Assembly (NCBI GenBank): GCA_010084195.1
Contig: RGPS01000031.1
Location: 1 to 38,791 of the forward strand
Direction of reading: 5' to 3'
Length of the DNA: 38,791 nucleotides
Origin: Terriglobia bacterium
GTDB taxonomy: Bacteria; Acidobacteriota; Terriglobia; Bryobacterales; Bryobacteraceae
The position numbers and the translations under genes are program-made. The notes beneath the pieces are model-generated. The model made no database searches, had not been told where the DNA came from, and worked only from the letters and a program-made list of their open reading frames with translations. This document shows positions 9,101-18,752 of the stretch, piece after piece (position 1 is the first letter of the stretch; every line of letters starts with the position of its first letter).

Positions 9101-9881
9101 GTTTCAGTTTGGCGGGAATTACACCTGGTCAAAGACCATCACTTATAACCGTAACCAGTGGGTGGATGACAAACTGCTGAAGAATGTGACAGGAAACCGC
9201 CCCCATGCTGTGAATATCAATTGGGGTTACGATATTCCGAGTCTGGCGAAGTTTGCCCGTAACAATGTGGTGGCGAAGCAGGTGTTCGATGGCTGGCATT
9301 GGTCTGGAGTGGGAACGTTCTTCTACGGCCAGGCGCTGGCCATCGGGTGTTCAGCGAATGCTGCTCCCATCGGCTACTGGACCGGTACGCCGACGGGCGG
9401 CTTTCCGTTCCGATGCCAGCAGAACGGCAGCCTGTGGTTAGCGGATGGAGCGACGCCGTCATCGACCTATACGGGCACCAACGCGAGTCTTGCGGCGGCC
9501 GACAAGCGCCTCTGGTATCCATTCAACGCGGCCAGCTTCGTGCTGCCCTCGGCAACTTCGTACGGAATTGGCAACGCCCAGCCCGCTATGACGTACGGGC
9601 CGGGTGTGATGAACTTCGACATGGCGCTGCAGAAAGACGTAGTGATTCCGGTCGGTGAACACCCGGTGACGCTCTCGTTCAAAGCGGAGGCGTTCAACGT
9701 TTTCAACCACTTCAATCCGGGTAATCCGGCCACGGGACTAGCCATCAATTGTGCTGTGTCCAATGGCCAGTGCACGAATCCGACCAGCCTGGCCGCCTAT
9801 ACTTCGTCGACGTTTGGCACCATCACGTCGGCGCAGATTCAGGCGCGGCATGCTGCACTAACGGTCCGCTTGCGGTTCTAA
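6156..9881 (+). CDS. Oar-like TonB-dependent outer-membrane receptor
   Basis: About 1241 residues, long as is usual for acidobacterial Oar-type receptors. ATG 6156 follows a GAGGAGA ribosome site and begins a clear signal peptide ending near SAQ; the frame is also open from GTG 6135, but that start has no such site. After the signal come a carboxypeptidase-regulatory-like beta-sandwich (VSGTVADPAGAVIAGAKV, about residues 25-110), a TonB plug domain (about 120-250, with TINGGQMGQVVVTLDG), and a beta-barrel whose last strand ends LTVRLRF with the terminal Phe typical of outer-membrane proteins. It should import a ligand across the outer membrane using TonB energy. It faces the sugar-domain regulator across twin operators and is followed by the PSD1 and DUF1501 genes, which suggests a shared substrate. 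The substrate itself is not evident. Confidence 0.92.
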   Translation: MRAAKFAVVLGAGLLALASLVSAQTVTGSVSGTVADPAGAVIAGAKVQLANSISKQTRDFTTSSTGAFEFSSLIPGGYTVRVTQTGFKPFEQSVTVSAQERVDLHTLRLTVGDVATSIEVQSEAAHVATNSSDRAQNVNLTQIADTPVRGRDFMAVLKTLPGVQDLGNHDSRGWGGNTPTINGGQMGQVVVTLDGIVSQDSGAPSINGYIAPSIDAVGEVKLLVSNFNAEYGARNGGQLNITIKNGSSQYHGTAYYDWRHESLDANEWFNNRLNVVKPRYRFQNPGGTIGGPLLIPGTRFNKDRNRLFFFFSYDYLANHGIAGPNRYTMPTALERAGDFSASVNTNGTPILIRDPNTGAACGAAGAAGCFTGNKVPASRISNIGLAFLNRFPLPNFPDVTGQRQYNFQFQGTNTQPREDKILRVDYNISPKDTMFVRLLQDYQDQSGYGAILGALGDGWGQFPHSYHIPSAGAAMTYIHTFRSNLINEMTMGINRAHQGNSPTEDALFSASQLPLKDASGNAIKLPNLFGANTLNLLPQVNFGLAPGFSAQSAPTGIPSLPQFGFDSRWPFDGTDESHNVVDNVTWIHGPHTVKAGFYFESSARNVSSYTTYNTAGTYYFGSDLGNPVDTGNPFSNALTGNAYGYGEDNRRNIEHARYRQTEWFVQDTWKLNRRLTLDYGLRFQFLGTISSASATLGVFDKAAYSDSKAGQLLYPYCTVPVGGSVSCPAANKASINPANGKVFPYAQQGTFDPSSFSASALPFSGIIQKDRMLFNNPPLQYAPRIGLAWDVFGDGKTALRTGFGIFYGRAFGVATIGATGQGVGPLAAPPIYQAPLILNTSINSLIGSPVVYTPQNTTGGSLDYKPPSTYDWSFGIQRDLGKGFVIDAAYVGNVAHNQFNQGRIDYNAVKPYTIWSPTGGANPKYLDPTSGSGGTGGFYSTNLIRALSGGYRGWGAIQMYTQDGASNYNALQLAINRRFSKRFQFGGNYTWSKTITYNRNQWVDDKLLKNVTGNRPHAVNINWGYDIPSLAKFARNNVVAKQVFDGWHWSGVGTFFYGQALAIGCSANAAPIGYWTGTPTGGFPFRCQQNGSLWLADGATPSSTYTGTNASLAAADKRLWYPFNAASFVLPSATSYGIGNAQPAMTYGPGVMNFDMALQKDVVIPVGEHPVTLSFKAEAFNVFNHFNPGNPATGLAINCAVSNGQCTNPTSLAAYTSSTFGTITSAQIQARHAALTVRLRF

Positions 9882-9904
9882 AGGCGGCGACACTGTAGTA
9901 CAGG

Positions 9905-9932
9905 GGGGCGGCTGCCGCAGGGTGGCCGCCCC
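9905..9932 (+). terminator. Hairpin between TonB receptor and PSD1 gene
   Basis: GGGGCGGC and GCCGCCCC form a perfect 8-bp stem around a 12-base loop. No U-tract follows, so it is more likely a partial terminator or mRNA-stabilising stem that would set the downstream genes at a lower level than the receptor. Confidence 0.45.
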
Positions 9933-9975
9933 GGATAGTCGTGTCCTCAGGCATATGCTTTCAATAGGGATGTCC

Positions 9976-12933
9976 ATGCGAACTTCTTACCTTGCGGGCC
10001 TGTTTGCCCTCTCTGCACTGGCGGCGCCAGTCGACTACGGGCGGGATATCCGGCCGATTCTTTCGGATCGTTGCTTTCAGTGCCATGGTCCTTCAGAGAA
10101 CCCGAAGGCGGGGCTCCGGCTGGATACGGAAGATGGGGCTCGGCGTGTTCTGTCCGGTGGCGTGGGTGCAGCGAAGATCCTGACTCGGATTGCTCCGGAT
10201 AATCCGGCTCGCCGGATGCCGCCTCCTTACTCGGATCGGAAACCGCTGACGGAGAAAGAAGTAGCCACGGTTCGGGCCTGGATTGAGCAGGGGGCGAAGT
10301 GGCAGTCGCACTGGAGTTTCACGCCGCCGGTGCGTCCGGTGGCACCTGCGGTGAAACAGCAGGCCTGGGTGCGGAATCCCATTGATAGTTTTGTGCTGGC
10401 TCGGCTGGAGAAAGAGGGACTAAATCCTTCGAAGGAGGCAGATCGGGCTCGTCTGCTGCGACGGGTCTCGTTTGATCTGACGGGTCTTCCGCCCACCGTG
10501 GCGGAACTGGATGGGTTTCTGGCGGACAAGGCACCGAATGCGTACGAGAAACAGGTGGATCGTCTGCTGGCGTCGCCACGGTTCGGCGAGAGGATGGCGG
10601 TCGACTGGCTGGACGCGGCGCGTTATGCCGATACGCACGGCTATCAGGTCGATCCCGAAAAAGAGATGTGGCCGTGGCGCGACTGGGTGGTGAATGCTTT
10701 CAATCGCAACATGCCCTACAACCAGTTCACAGTGGAACAACTGGCCGGGGATCTGCTGCCGAATGCGACGGTGGAACAGAAGATCGCGACGGGTTTCCAG
10801 CGCAACCATCGCATTAACTCTGAGACCGGGAGTATTGCGGAGGAGTTCCATGCGGAGAATCTGGTGGATCGGGTTAGCACGTTTGGGACGGTTTGGCTGG
10901 GGCTGACGGTGGGCTGCGCCCGCTGCCATGACCATAAATACGATCCGATTCCGACGAAGAATTTCTATAGCCTGTTCGCGTTCTTCAATTCGGTGGAAGA
11001 GGCCGGCAATGGCGGGGCGCGGGATGCCCGGGGAAACTTTAAGCCCTTCCTGCGGCTTCCGGCTCCGGAGCTGGAGGCGCAGGTGGCGGCGAAGGAGAAA
11101 GAAGTTGCCGCCGCGAAGGAAAAGCTGGCCGCTATTGAGAAAGATCTGGCGGCGAAGCCACTGGCGTGGGCCGCTCCGCAGTGGCAGGTCCTGCAGCCCT
11201 CGGACCTGAAAGCTGATGGTGGGGTTGTGTTGAAGGCGTTGCCGGACGGGTCGATTCTGGCGGGCGGCGCGATGCCTCCGACCGCGATTTATGAATTCAC
11301 GGCGGAGACGCAGATGAAGAACATCACGGCGTTCCGGCTGGAACTGATCCCCGATGCGTCGCTGCCTGGCAGCGGGTCGGGCCGGGGTGTGGATGGCAAG
11401 GGCGTGGTGACGCTGTTTGATGTTCGGGAGGGCGAGAAAAAGCTGGCGCTCACTCGTATCACGGCGGATTTCAAGTCGGAAGAATCGGAACTGGATCTGG
11501 TGGTTCGTCCGGCGGAACAGTTGCGGCGGGGCTGGGGTTTGCAGCCTGAGATGAATAAGCCGCATTACGCGGTTATTGAGACCGCCCGGATGACGGAGGG
11601 CGGCAAGTTCCGTTTCCGGATTGGCAGCGAGTATGAGGGAGCTCCGGTGGGGCGGTTCCGTGTCTCGGTGACGGACTCCGAGTATCCGGAGGTGTTGCCG
11701 GAGAAGATTGCCGCGCTGCTGAAAACGTCTACCGAAGACGCGGAAGTTCGGAAATACTTTACGCCGCATCCTCATGATCGCCGGGTGGCGAATGAACTGG
11801 TGCAGAAGCTGGATGGCGAACGCCGGGCGATTGAGAATAAGATTCCTTCCACGATGGTGATGTCCGAGATGGAGAAGCCCCGCGAGACTTTCGTGTTGGC
11901 GCGTGGTGCTTACGATAAGCCCTCGGACAAAGTGGTTCCGGCTGTTCCCGCGTTCCTGCCGCCGCTCCCGGAAGGCGCTGCGCTGAACCGTTTGACGCTG
12001 GCAAAGTGGGTGGTGGATCCGGCGAATCCGCTGCCGGCGCGAGTGGCGGTGAATCGCTACTGGCAGATGTACTTTGGCACGGGTCTTGTGAAGACGGCGG
12101 AAGATTTCGGGTCGCAGGGCGAAGCGCCTTCGCATCCGGAATTGCTGGACTGGCTGGCTACGGAGTTTGTTGGAAACGGCTGGGATGTGAAGGCGATCCA
12201 GAAGCTGATTGTGACGTCGGCGACGTATCGGCAGCAATCGTCGGCTACGGCAGCGTTGCGGGAACGCGATCCGGAGAATCGACTGCTGGCGCGCGGCGCC
12301 AGGGCGCGGCTTGCAGCGGAAATGATTCGCGATCAGGCCCTGTCCGTTTCCGGGCTGCTGAATTCGAAGATGGGCGGGGTTCCGGTGAAGACGTATCAGC
12401 CGGAGGGCCTGTGGGAACAACTCTCGGCGTTCCCGGGGCGGAAGCTCTATGAACGCTCGAAGGGTGATGATCTTTGGCGCAGGAGCCTGTATTCGTACTG
12501 GAAGCGCACGGTGCCGCCACCTTCCATGATGGTATTCGACGCGCCGACGCGCGAGTTCTGCGTGGTACGTCGGGCTGCGAGTTCCACGCCGTTGCAGGCG
12601 CTGGCGTTGCTCAACGACGAGATGTACATCGAGACCTCGCGCAAGCTGGCCGAGCGCATGATGCTGGAGGGTGGCAAGACTCCGTCGCAGCGACTGGGCT
12701 GGGCGTTCCGCTTGGCGACTTCGCGCACGGCGAGTCCGGCGGAGCTGAAGATTCTGGAGCAGGGTTTGAATACGCGCCTTGCGCAGTACCGGGCCGACAA
12801 GGCCGCCGCGGCAAAACTGCTGACGGCGGGCGAAGCGCCTCGCAACAAGGCGCTGGACGAGGTGGAACTGGCCGCTTACACGACCGTCGCCTCGGTGATG
12901 TTGAATCTGGACGAGGTGATTACGCGCCAATGA
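9976..12933 (+). CDS. PSD1/DUF1549-DUF1553 protein with Planctomycete-type cytochrome C domain
   Basis: About 985 residues. The ATG at 9976 has AGGGA six bases upstream and starts a signal peptide ([14 protein letters not shown]). Domains in order: Planctomycete cytochrome C (PSCyt1) with haem motif Cys33-Cys36-His37 (CFQCHG), DUF1549/PSCyt2 (about residues 110-330) with a second CxxCH at Cys314-Cys317-His318, a coiled-coil-like Ala/Lys/Glu-rich linker near 355-385, a beta-rich insert, and DUF1553/PSD1 at the C-terminus. Family members are common in Planctomycetes and Acidobacteria and nearly always precede a DUF1501 gene, as here, with a 4-bp ATGA overlap. Biochemical function is not established; periplasmic haem-dependent oxidation linked to polymer breakdown has been suggested. 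Position after the TonB receptor links it to an imported or surface-processed substrate. Confidence 0.9.
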   Translation: MRTSYLAGLFALSALAAPVDYGRDIRPILSDRCFQCHGPSENPKAGLRLDTEDGARRVLSGGVGAAKILTRIAPDNPARRMPPPYSDRKPLTEKEVATVRAWIEQGAKWQSHWSFTPPVRPVAPAVKQQAWVRNPIDSFVLARLEKEGLNPSKEADRARLLRRVSFDLTGLPPTVAELDGFLADKAPNAYEKQVDRLLASPRFGERMAVDWLDAARYADTHGYQVDPEKEMWPWRDWVVNAFNRNMPYNQFTVEQLAGDLLPNATVEQKIATGFQRNHRINSETGSIAEEFHAENLVDRVSTFGTVWLGLTVGCARCHDHKYDPIPTKNFYSLFAFFNSVEEAGNGGARDARGNFKPFLRLPAPELEAQVAAKEKEVAAAKEKLAAIEKDLAAKPLAWAAPQWQVLQPSDLKADGGVVLKALPDGSILAGGAMPPTAIYEFTAETQMKNITAFRLELIPDASLPGSGSGRGVDGKGVVTLFDVREGEKKLALTRITADFKSEESELDLVVRPAEQLRRGWGLQPEMNKPHYAVIETARMTEGGKFRFRIGSEYEGAPVGRFRVSVTDSEYPEVLPEKIAALLKTSTEDAEVRKYFTPHPHDRRVANELVQKLDGERRAIENKIPSTMVMSEMEKPRETFVLARGAYDKPSDKVVPAVPAFLPPLPEGAALNRLTLAKWVVDPANPLPARVAVNRYWQMYFGTGLVKTAEDFGSQGEAPSHPELLDWLATEFVGNGWDVKAIQKLIVTSATYRQQSSATAALRERDPENRLLARGARARLAAEMIRDQALSVSGLLNSKMGGVPVKTYQPEGLWEQLSAFPGRKLYERSKGDDLWRRSLYSYWKRTVPPPSMMVFDAPTREFCVVRRAASSTPLQALALLNDEMYIETSRKLAERMMLEGGKTPSQRLGWAFRLATSRTASPAELKILEQGLNTRLAQYRADKAAAAKLLTAGEAPRNKALDEVELAAYTTVASVMLNLDEVITRQ

Positions 12934-14369
12934 ACCCGCTACGTGAACACCAGTTGATGATGACGCGGCGGCAGTTGTTTGGCCGTACGGCGACGGGGAT
13001 CGGAGCGGCGGCGCTGGGGTCGATCATGGCACCAAATGCGTTCGGTGCGAAAGGCCTGCCGGGGTTCCCGAACTTCCCCGCTAAGGCGAAACGGGTGATC
13101 TATCTGCACCAGTCGGGCGCGCCCTCGCAGATGGACCTGTTCGATTACAAGCCGGGGCTGACGAAGAGGTTTGCCGAAGAACTGCCGGATTCGATCCGCC
13201 AGGGACAGCGGCTGACGGGCATGACGTCTGGGCAGAAGAAGTTTCCGGTTGCTCCGTCGATGTATAAGTTCGCTCAGCATGGTAAGTCGGGCGTCTGGCT
13301 GAGTGAGTTACTGCCGCATACGGCGAAGATTGTGGATGAGGTCGCGGTGGTGAAGAGCCTGTATACCGAGGCGATTAATCATGATCCGGCGATTACGTTT
13401 ATCCAGACGGGCAGCCAGGTGGCGGGGCGGCCGTGCATGGGGTCGTGGGTGAGTTACGGGCTTGGTTGCGAGACCGATGATCTGCCTGCGTTTGTGGTGA
13501 TGATTTCGCGTGGCACGGGACGTAAGGTGGACCAGCCGCTGTATGACCGGCTGTGGGGCAGCGGCTTCCTGCCGACGGCGTATCAGGGCGTGAAGTTCCG
13601 GTCGGATGGCGACCCGGTGCTGTATCTTTCGAACCCGGCTGGAGTGGACGCGAAGGTGCGGCGGTCGATGCTGGATGACATCCGGCAGATGAACGAAGTG
13701 AACCTGAAAGAGTTCGGGGATCCCGAGATTGTGACGCGGATTCGCCAGTATGAAATGGCGTATCGGATGCAGACTTCGGTGCCGGAACTGACGGATTTGT
13801 CGAAAGAACCGCAGTCGACGTTTGACCTGTATGGGCCGGATGCGCGGAAGCCGGGGACGTACGCCGCGAACTGTGTTCTGGCGCGACGTTTGGCAGAGCG
13901 GGGGAGCCGGTTTATCCAGCTCTATCACATGGGCTGGGACCACCATGAGGGTGTTCCGCGGCAGTTACCGGGGCAGTGCATGGATACGGATCAGGCGTCG
14001 GCGGCGCTGATTACGGATTTGAAGCAGCGCGGCATGCTGGATGAAACGCTCGTCATTTGGGGCGGGGAATTCGGCCGGACGGTGTATTGCCAGGGGAATC
14101 TGTCGCCGGAGAATTATGGCCGGGATCACCATCCCCGGTGCTTTACAGTTTGGATGGCTGGTGGCGGTATCAAGGGCGGTGTGTTACACGGCGAGACCGA
14201 TGATTACAGCTATAACATCACGGAGAATCCGGTACATGTGCATGATATGAATGCCACGATGATGCATTGTTTGGGAGTGGATCATACGAAGCTCACTTAT
14301 AGATATCAGGGCCGGGATTTCCGGTTGACTGATGTGAGCGGCGTGGTGGTGAAGGAACTGCTGGCTTAG
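12930..14369 (+). CDS. DUF1501 protein, Tat-exported
   Basis: A 479-residue protein starting at an ATG that overlaps the PSD1 stop codon (ATGA). The leader MMTRRQLFGRT is a twin-arginine signal. DUF1501 belongs to the alkaline phosphatase/sulfatase-like clan; family landmarks visible are HQSGAPSQMDLFDYKP, HMGWDHHEG, WGGEFGRT and GRDHHPRCFTVWMAGG, with several conserved His/Asp residues suited to metal binding. DUF1501 and PSD1 genes are almost always neighbours, which implies one complex or pathway in the periplasm. No enzymatic activity is established for the family. An open frame upstream of 12930 in the same phase is antisense-free shadow within the PSD1 gene and not part of this protein. 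Confidence 0.9.
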   Translation: MNPLREHQLMMTRRQLFGRTATGIGAAALGSIMAPNAFGAKGLPGFPNFPAKAKRVIYLHQSGAPSQMDLFDYKPGLTKRFAEELPDSIRQGQRLTGMTSGQKKFPVAPSMYKFAQHGKSGVWLSELLPHTAKIVDEVAVVKSLYTEAINHDPAITFIQTGSQVAGRPCMGSWVSYGLGCETDDLPAFVVMISRGTGRKVDQPLYDRLWGSGFLPTAYQGVKFRSDGDPVLYLSNPAGVDAKVRRSMLDDIRQMNEVNLKEFGDPEIVTRIRQYEMAYRMQTSVPELTDLSKEPQSTFDLYGPDARKPGTYAANCVLARRLAERGSRFIQLYHMGWDHHEGVPRQLPGQCMDTDQASAALITDLKQRGMLDETLVIWGGEFGRTVYCQGNLSPENYGRDHHPRCFTVWMAGGGIKGGVLHGETDDYSYNITENPVHVHDMNATMMHCLGVDHTKLTYRYQGRDFRLTDVSGVVVKELLA

Positions 14370-14386
14370 TACTCCGGTTCAAAAAA

Positions 14387-14410
14387 CCAATTGGCACCTA
14401 CCAATTGGCA
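14387..14410. repeat. Short tandem repeat at the end of the DgoD-like gene
   Basis: The 10-mer CCAATTGGCA occurs twice with a 14-bp period, one copy encoding the last residues of the minus-strand dehydratase and one just past its stop. It is a small duplication in a 28-bp gap between convergent stops; no terminator is seen. Confidence 0.6.
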
Positions 14411-15582
14411 ATAGTCCCATCCGGCAGCTTCATGAGTTCATCGCGCCATTTGGTGCCTTCCCTGGCTCCCGCTTGCACTTCCTTCCAGTTGATCCGGACC
14501 CCGAGACCCGGTTGTTCGGTCACGGGGAGGTGACCGGTTTCGTCGGTATCGAAAAGGGGCCAGTCCTGCTCGGCTACGTAGCGAAGCCAGGGGTCTACAT
14601 CGCCCGTCGCTCCGTGGGCATTGTAGTGAATCCCTTTGGACCATTCGAGAATCCAGCCGGCACGGCACTGCGCAACCACCTGCAGGCTCGCCATGAACAT
14701 GATGGGCGAGAGGGGGCAGTGTGGCGCAAGGGCGATTCCGTTCGCCTCCGCCAGCGCTCCCACTTCAGCCGTGTTCATAATGCCACCGATGTGAACCAGG
14801 TCGGGCTGCAGAATATGGGCACCTTTGCTGGCGACCAGGGCCGCGAACTCGGCGACGGTGTGCATGCGTTCTCCGGTGGCGAGGGGGATATGCGTGGTGG
14901 CAGCGATTTCGGGCATCCAGCGGTTGTACTCGGGCCGAACTGGCTCCTCGTAGAAGAGGGGGCTTGCGAATTCGAGTTCCTTCGCGAGGCGCCGGGCCAT
15001 GGGGACATTGCAGCGCCCGTGAAAGTCGAAAGCGATGTCGAATTCCGGGCCGACGGCTTCGCGGACGGCGCGTGCACGGGCAACTGCGGCGCGGATGCCT
15101 CCGTAAGTATCGATGGCGGCGAGCGGCGGGCAGGCGTTCAGTTTGAGAGCCCGGGCACCCTCAGAAACGACTTTTGAAGCTTCTTCGGCAGCGGACTCCG
15201 GGGAGTTATTGTTGCCTCCGGCCCATCGGTACACCTTCACTTTGTCCCGCACCGCACCGCCGAGGAGGCGGTGGACAGGCTGGTTCAGGCTTTTGCCGAG
15301 GATGTCCCACAGGGCAGTTTCGATGCCTCCGAGCGCGGACATGTAATGGGCACCGCCGTGGTAGAAATTCTGGTCATAACAGCCGCGTACCAGACGCCGG
15401 AGATCGCGCGCATCTTTGCCGATGAAATGCTCGGAAAGTTCGTGAACCAGGGCTTCGGTGGAGCTGAGTTGGCCTTCGACGCTGAAGTCGCCGTAGCCTT
15501 CGAGGCCACCTTCGACGAGGATACGGAGGAGGCCCCAGCGGGGCGGGACCTGGACGGTTTCGATTCGTTCGATGCGGAGCAC
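14398..15582 (-). CDS. dgoD: D-galactonate dehydratase-like enolase-superfamily enzyme
   Basis: About 394 residues from GTG 15582, ten bases after the trpD stop; the frame is open further upstream but only as overlap with trpD. It belongs to the mandelate racemase/enolase superfamily. Counting from this start, metal ligands are Asp186, Glu212 and Glu238, and the acid/base histidines His188 (DFHGR) and His288 (APHCPLSPI); all are offset by exactly three from the Asp183, Glu209, Glu235, His185 and His285 known in E. coli DgoD. The C-terminal GIHYN, PGLGV and DGTIANW also match DgoD. The reaction would be D-galactonate (or a close sugar acid) to 2-keto-3-deoxy-galactonate in the cytoplasm. No kinase or aldolase of the De Ley-Doudoroff route is nearby, so the exact sugar acid is uncertain. 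Confidence 0.82.
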   Translation of the reverse strand: MLRIERIETVQVPPRWGLLRILVEGGLEGYGDFSVEGQLSSTEALVHELSEHFIGKDARDLRRLVRGCYDQNFYHGGAHYMSALGGIETALWDILGKSLNQPVHRLLGGAVRDKVKVYRWAGGNNNSPESAAEEASKVVSEGARALKLNACPPLAAIDTYGGIRAAVARARAVREAVGPEFDIAFDFHGRCNVPMARRLAKELEFASPLFYEEPVRPEYNRWMPEIAATTHIPLATGERMHTVAEFAALVASKGAHILQPDLVHIGGIMNTAEVGALAEANGIALAPHCPLSPIMFMASLQVVAQCRAGWILEWSKGIHYNAHGATGDVDPWLRYVAEQDWPLFDTDETGHLPVTEQPGLGVRINWKEVQAGAREGTKWRDELMKLPDGTIANW

Positions 15583-15592
15583 TACTGTCAGT

Positions 15593-16615
15593 TTAGGGCA
15601 GGGTATTGGATTCGGATCGAAGGGCGTCGAGGGCTTGCTGCGCAGCTCCGGAGTCGATCGAGGTTGCGGCCAGATCGGCGGCTTCCCGCCAGGCCTCAGT
15701 TTTTCCGGCGGCGATGATGCCCATGGCGGCATTCATGATAACCGTGTCGCGGGCGGCTCCATGCCGGCCTGCGAGAACCGCTTCTGCGATGGCCTTGTTA
15801 TAGGCCACGTCCCCACCCTTGATGGCCTCCAGCGGCTGGATTTCGAAACCGAAGTCTTCGGGCGTGAGGCGTAGTTTTTCGACCGAACCGTTGCGAATAG
15901 AAAAGACCGTGGTGGCGGCAGAGATGGTGACCTCGCCCAGGCCGTCGTCTCCATGAACCACAAAGCCGCGCTGCAGGCCGAGCCTCGCGGTGGCTCCGGC
16001 GATCATTTCCGCAGCTTCGACGGACCACGTGCCCGCCACCTGCATTTCGGCTCCGGCTGGATTCGTCAAAGGGCCCAGGAAGTTGAAGGCCGTTCGGAAT
16101 TTGAGCTCCAGGCGAATGGGCTGGACATATTTCACGGCACCATGGAAAGCCGGGGCAAAAAGGAACCCAATCCCGGCGCGCTCCACGCAGCGGGCCACAA
16201 TTTCGGGCGTGGTGGCAGTCTTCACGCCGAGGGCTTCCAGCAGGTCGGCCGACCCGGAACGGCTGGTGATGGAACGGTTCCCGTGTTTCGCGACCCGGAC
16301 TCCGGCTCCGGCAATCACAAAGGCGGCAGTGGTGGATATATTGAACCCTGCGATGGGGTTGCCCCCGGTGCCACACGTGTCGAGGACAGGGCGGCAGGCG
16401 GCGGAAATGGGCAGCGCGACGGCGGCGGCGCGCATAGCCCGGGCGAAGCCGGTCAGTTCGTCCACGGTCTCGCCCTTCACGTGAAGGGCGGTGAGGAATG
16501 ACGCCGTGAGAACGGGCGTGGATTCGCCCGCGAGGAGGGTCCGCATGGCGGTCTCTGCCTGCTGTTCGGTGAGCGCTTGACCGGCGGCGACGGCGTGGAG
16601 GAGTTTTAGGTCCAT
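15593..16615 (-). CDS. trpD: Anthranilate phosphoribosyltransferase
   Basis: A 340-residue cytoplasmic enzyme of tryptophan synthesis that joins anthranilate to PRPP. Conserved PRPP-binding elements are DTCGTGG (79-85), FNIST (91-95) and KHGNRS (110-115), and NFLGPLTNPA lies in the C-terminal half. Length is normal. The C-terminal part reads MNAAMGIIAAGK where many homologues have a longer NAA-A-L motif, a minor change. It stands apart from other trp genes; the only co-directional partner is the sugar-acid dehydratase 10 bp downstream, so the two may share a transcript without a pathway link. It diverges from sucC across a 68-bp spacer. Confidence 0.95.
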   Translation of the reverse strand: MDLKLLHAVAAGQALTEQQAETAMRTLLAGESTPVLTASFLTALHVKGETVDELTGFARAMRAAAVALPISAACRPVLDTCGTGGNPIAGFNISTTAAFVIAGAGVRVAKHGNRSITSRSGSADLLEALGVKTATTPEIVARCVERAGIGFLFAPAFHGAVKYVQPIRLELKFRTAFNFLGPLTNPAGAEMQVAGTWSVEAAEMIAGATARLGLQRGFVVHGDDGLGEVTISAATTVFSIRNGSVEKLRLTPEDFGFEIQPLEAIKGGDVAYNKAIAEAVLAGRHGAARDTVIMNAAMGIIAAGKTEAWREAADLAATSIDSGAAQQALDALRSESNTLP

Positions 16616-16683
16616 GCTAAAGTTGAGGTTTGTAGTAAGCCTGTTTCCAGGTTCATCTCAGCATAACGGTTCGTTCGTCCCAC

Positions 16684-17850
16684 ATGAAAATCCACGAGTA
16701 TCAGGGCAAGGAAATCCTTGCCAAATACAACGTTCCCGTGCCTCGCGGGAAGGTGGCGTACTCCGTCGCCGAAGCAGAGGCGATCGCGAAAGAACTCGGC
16801 GGCAGCGTCGTGGTGAAGGCGCAAATCCATGCCGGAGGCCGCGGTAAGGGCGGTGGTGTGAAGGTCGCGAAGGATGCGAACGAAGCGGCGGTTATCGCTG
16901 AGAAGATCCTCGGCATGACGCTCATCACGCACCAGACCGGCCCGGAAGGTCGTCTGGTTCAGCGCCTGCTGGTGGAAGAGACGCTGCCGATCGATAAGGA
17001 ACTGTACCTCGGTATCGTTCTGGATCGTGGCACCGGAAAGATCATTTTCATGGCGTCGGCTGCCGGCGGCATGGATATTGAGGAAGTGGCTGCCCATAAT
17101 CCGGACGCCATCCTCAAGGAAGTGATCGATCCTGGCATCGGCCTGCAACCGTATCAGGCGCGCAAGCTGGCCTTCGGCATTGGAATCCCGTCCGCAGCCA
17201 TTAACGGCGCGGTCCAGGCGATTATGGCCCTTTCGAAGTGCTGCATGGAGATGGACGCCAATCTAGCCGAAATTAACCCGTTCATTCTGACGAAGGACAA
17301 CAAGGTCTACGCGCTCGACGCGAAGATCGGCTTTGACGACAACGCTCTGTTCCGCCACAAAGACCTGGTTGAGCTGCGCGACGTGAACGAAGAAGATCCG
17401 CTGGAAGTGGAAGCTTCGAAGTTCGGCCTCAACTACATCAAGCTCGATGGCAACATCGCCTGCATGGTGAATGGTGCCGGTCTGGCGATGGCGACCATGG
17501 ACATTATCCAGTACGCGGGCGGAACGCCGGCGAACTTCCTGGATGTCGGCGGCGGCGCCAGTGCGGAGCAGGTGAAGAACGCCTTCCGCATTCTGCTGGG
17601 TGATCCGGCAGTGAAGGCCGTTTTGATCAATATCTTTGGTGGCATTCTGCGCTGCGATACGCTCGCGAGCGGGGTGGTGGCAGCGGCACGCGATCTGGGT
17701 ATCTCGGTCCCGATCGTGATCCGGATGGAAGGCACCAATGTTGCGGAAGGCCAAAAGATTCTTCAGGAATCGGGCTTCAACTTCATCATTGCGGATGGCA
17801 TGAAAGACGCGGCCGAAAAGGTTGTGGCTGCTGCGGGAGGTTCGAACTAA
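16684..17850 (+). CDS. sucC: Succinate-CoA ligase, beta subunit
   Basis: A 388-residue ATP-grasp protein, the nucleotide-binding beta subunit of the TCA-cycle enzyme that converts succinyl-CoA to succinate with ATP or GTP formation. The N-terminus [15 protein letters not shown] and the ATP-grasp loop [11 protein letters not shown] (about 51-61) are diagnostic; [10 protein letters not shown] in the C-terminal flavodoxin-like domain contacts the alpha subunit. The start has no recognisable Shine-Dalgarno sequence (TCGTCCCAC precedes it), so a short leader may be used. The stop shares one base with the sucD start, giving tight coupling in a sucC-sucD-ndk operon. Confidence 0.97.
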   Translation: MKIHEYQGKEILAKYNVPVPRGKVAYSVAEAEAIAKELGGSVVVKAQIHAGGRGKGGGVKVAKDANEAAVIAEKILGMTLITHQTGPEGRLVQRLLVEETLPIDKELYLGIVLDRGTGKIIFMASAAGGMDIEEVAAHNPDAILKEVIDPGIGLQPYQARKLAFGIGIPSAAINGAVQAIMALSKCCMEMDANLAEINPFILTKDNKVYALDAKIGFDDNALFRHKDLVELRDVNEEDPLEVEASKFGLNYIKLDGNIACMVNGAGLAMATMDIIQYAGGTPANFLDVGGGASAEQVKNAFRILLGDPAVKAVLINIFGGILRCDTLASGVVAAARDLGISVPIVIRMEGTNVAEGQKILQESGFNFIIADGMKDAAEKVVAAAGGSN

Positions 17851-18737
17851 TGGCCGTACTGGTTGATAAAAATACTCGCCTGCTGGTGCAGGGTTTCACG
17901 GGCCGCGAAGGCACGTTCCACGCGACGCAGGCGATTGCTTATGGCACCAATGTTGTGGGTGGTGTTACCCCCGGCAAGGGCGGCGGCACCCATCTGGATC
18001 GCCCGGTGTTCAACACCATGTCCGAGGCCGTGAAAGAAACCGGCGCGAATGCGACCGTGATCTTTGTTCCCCCACCCTTTGCGGCGGACGGCATCATGGA
18101 AGCGGCCGACGCCGGGATCCCCCTGATTGTCTGCATCACCGAAGGCATTCCGCAGATCGACATGGTGAAAGTCTGGGCGTATCTGAAGACGAAGACTTCG
18201 CGCCTGATTGGGCCGAACTGCCCCGGGATCATCTCGCCGGGTAAGTGCAAGATCGGCATCATGCCAGGGCACATCCATCTGGAAGGCAACGTCGGTGTCG
18301 TTTCGCGCTCCGGCACTTTGACTTACGAAGCTGTGGGCCAGCTCACGAAGTTGGGGATTGGCCAGTCGACCTGTATCGGGATCGGCGGCGATCCCATCAT
18401 TGGTACCAATCATACGGATGCGATCCGTCTTCTGAACGAAGACCCCGATACGCACGCCATTGTGATGATTGGCGAAATCGGCGGTGACGCGGAAGAGCGT
18501 GCAGCGGCATACATCAAAGAACACGTTCGGAAGCCGGTGGTTGGCTTTATTGCCGGCCAGACGGCACCTCCGGGGCGTCGGATGGGCCATGCGGGCGCGA
18601 TCATTTCGGGTGGTTCCGGCGCGGCTTCGGACAAGATCAAGGCCATGCAGGAAGCCGGCGTCACGGTCTGTTCTTCGCCCGCTCAGATCGGCGAGAACAT
18701 TCAGAAATTAATGCAGCAAAAGTTACTTAACAAGTAG
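17850..18737 (+). CDS. sucD: Succinate-CoA ligase, alpha subunit
   Basis: A 295-residue CoA-binding subunit. The Rossmann-type CoA domain is at the N-terminus ([10 protein letters not shown]), and the phosphorylated active-site histidine is His247 in [20 protein letters not shown] and SRSGTLTYE are further family signatures. It forms the heterotetramer with SucC. The start codon overlaps the sucC stop by one base; ndk follows after 15 bp. Confidence 0.97.
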   Translation: MAVLVDKNTRLLVQGFTGREGTFHATQAIAYGTNVVGGVTPGKGGGTHLDRPVFNTMSEAVKETGANATVIFVPPPFAADGIMEAADAGIPLIVCITEGIPQIDMVKVWAYLKTKTSRLIGPNCPGIISPGKCKIGIMPGHIHLEGNVGVVSRSGTLTYEAVGQLTKLGIGQSTCIGIGGDPIIGTNHTDAIRLLNEDPDTHAIVMIGEIGGDAEERAAAYIKEHVRKPVVGFIAGQTAPPGRRMGHAGAIISGGSGAASDKIKAMQEAGVTVCSSPAQIGENIQKLMQQKLLNK

Positions 18738-18752
18738 AGATTCAAAACGAAC

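Noticed and set aside
12474-12929. In-phase upstream extension of the DUF1501 frame
   Set aside because: Overlaps the PSD1 coding sequence in another phase; the Tat leader begins at 12930 and the ATGA overlap is the usual arrangement.
10420-12930. 836-codon open frame antisense to the PSD1 gene
   Set aside because: It is Arg/Leu/Gln/His-rich shadow of a GC-rich gene, contains no family motif, and the sense strand has complete domain signatures.
15583-15732. Upstream extension of the DgoD-like frame
   Set aside because: Lies inside trpD in another phase and encodes Pro/Ser-rich sequence unlike the enolase N-terminal domain.
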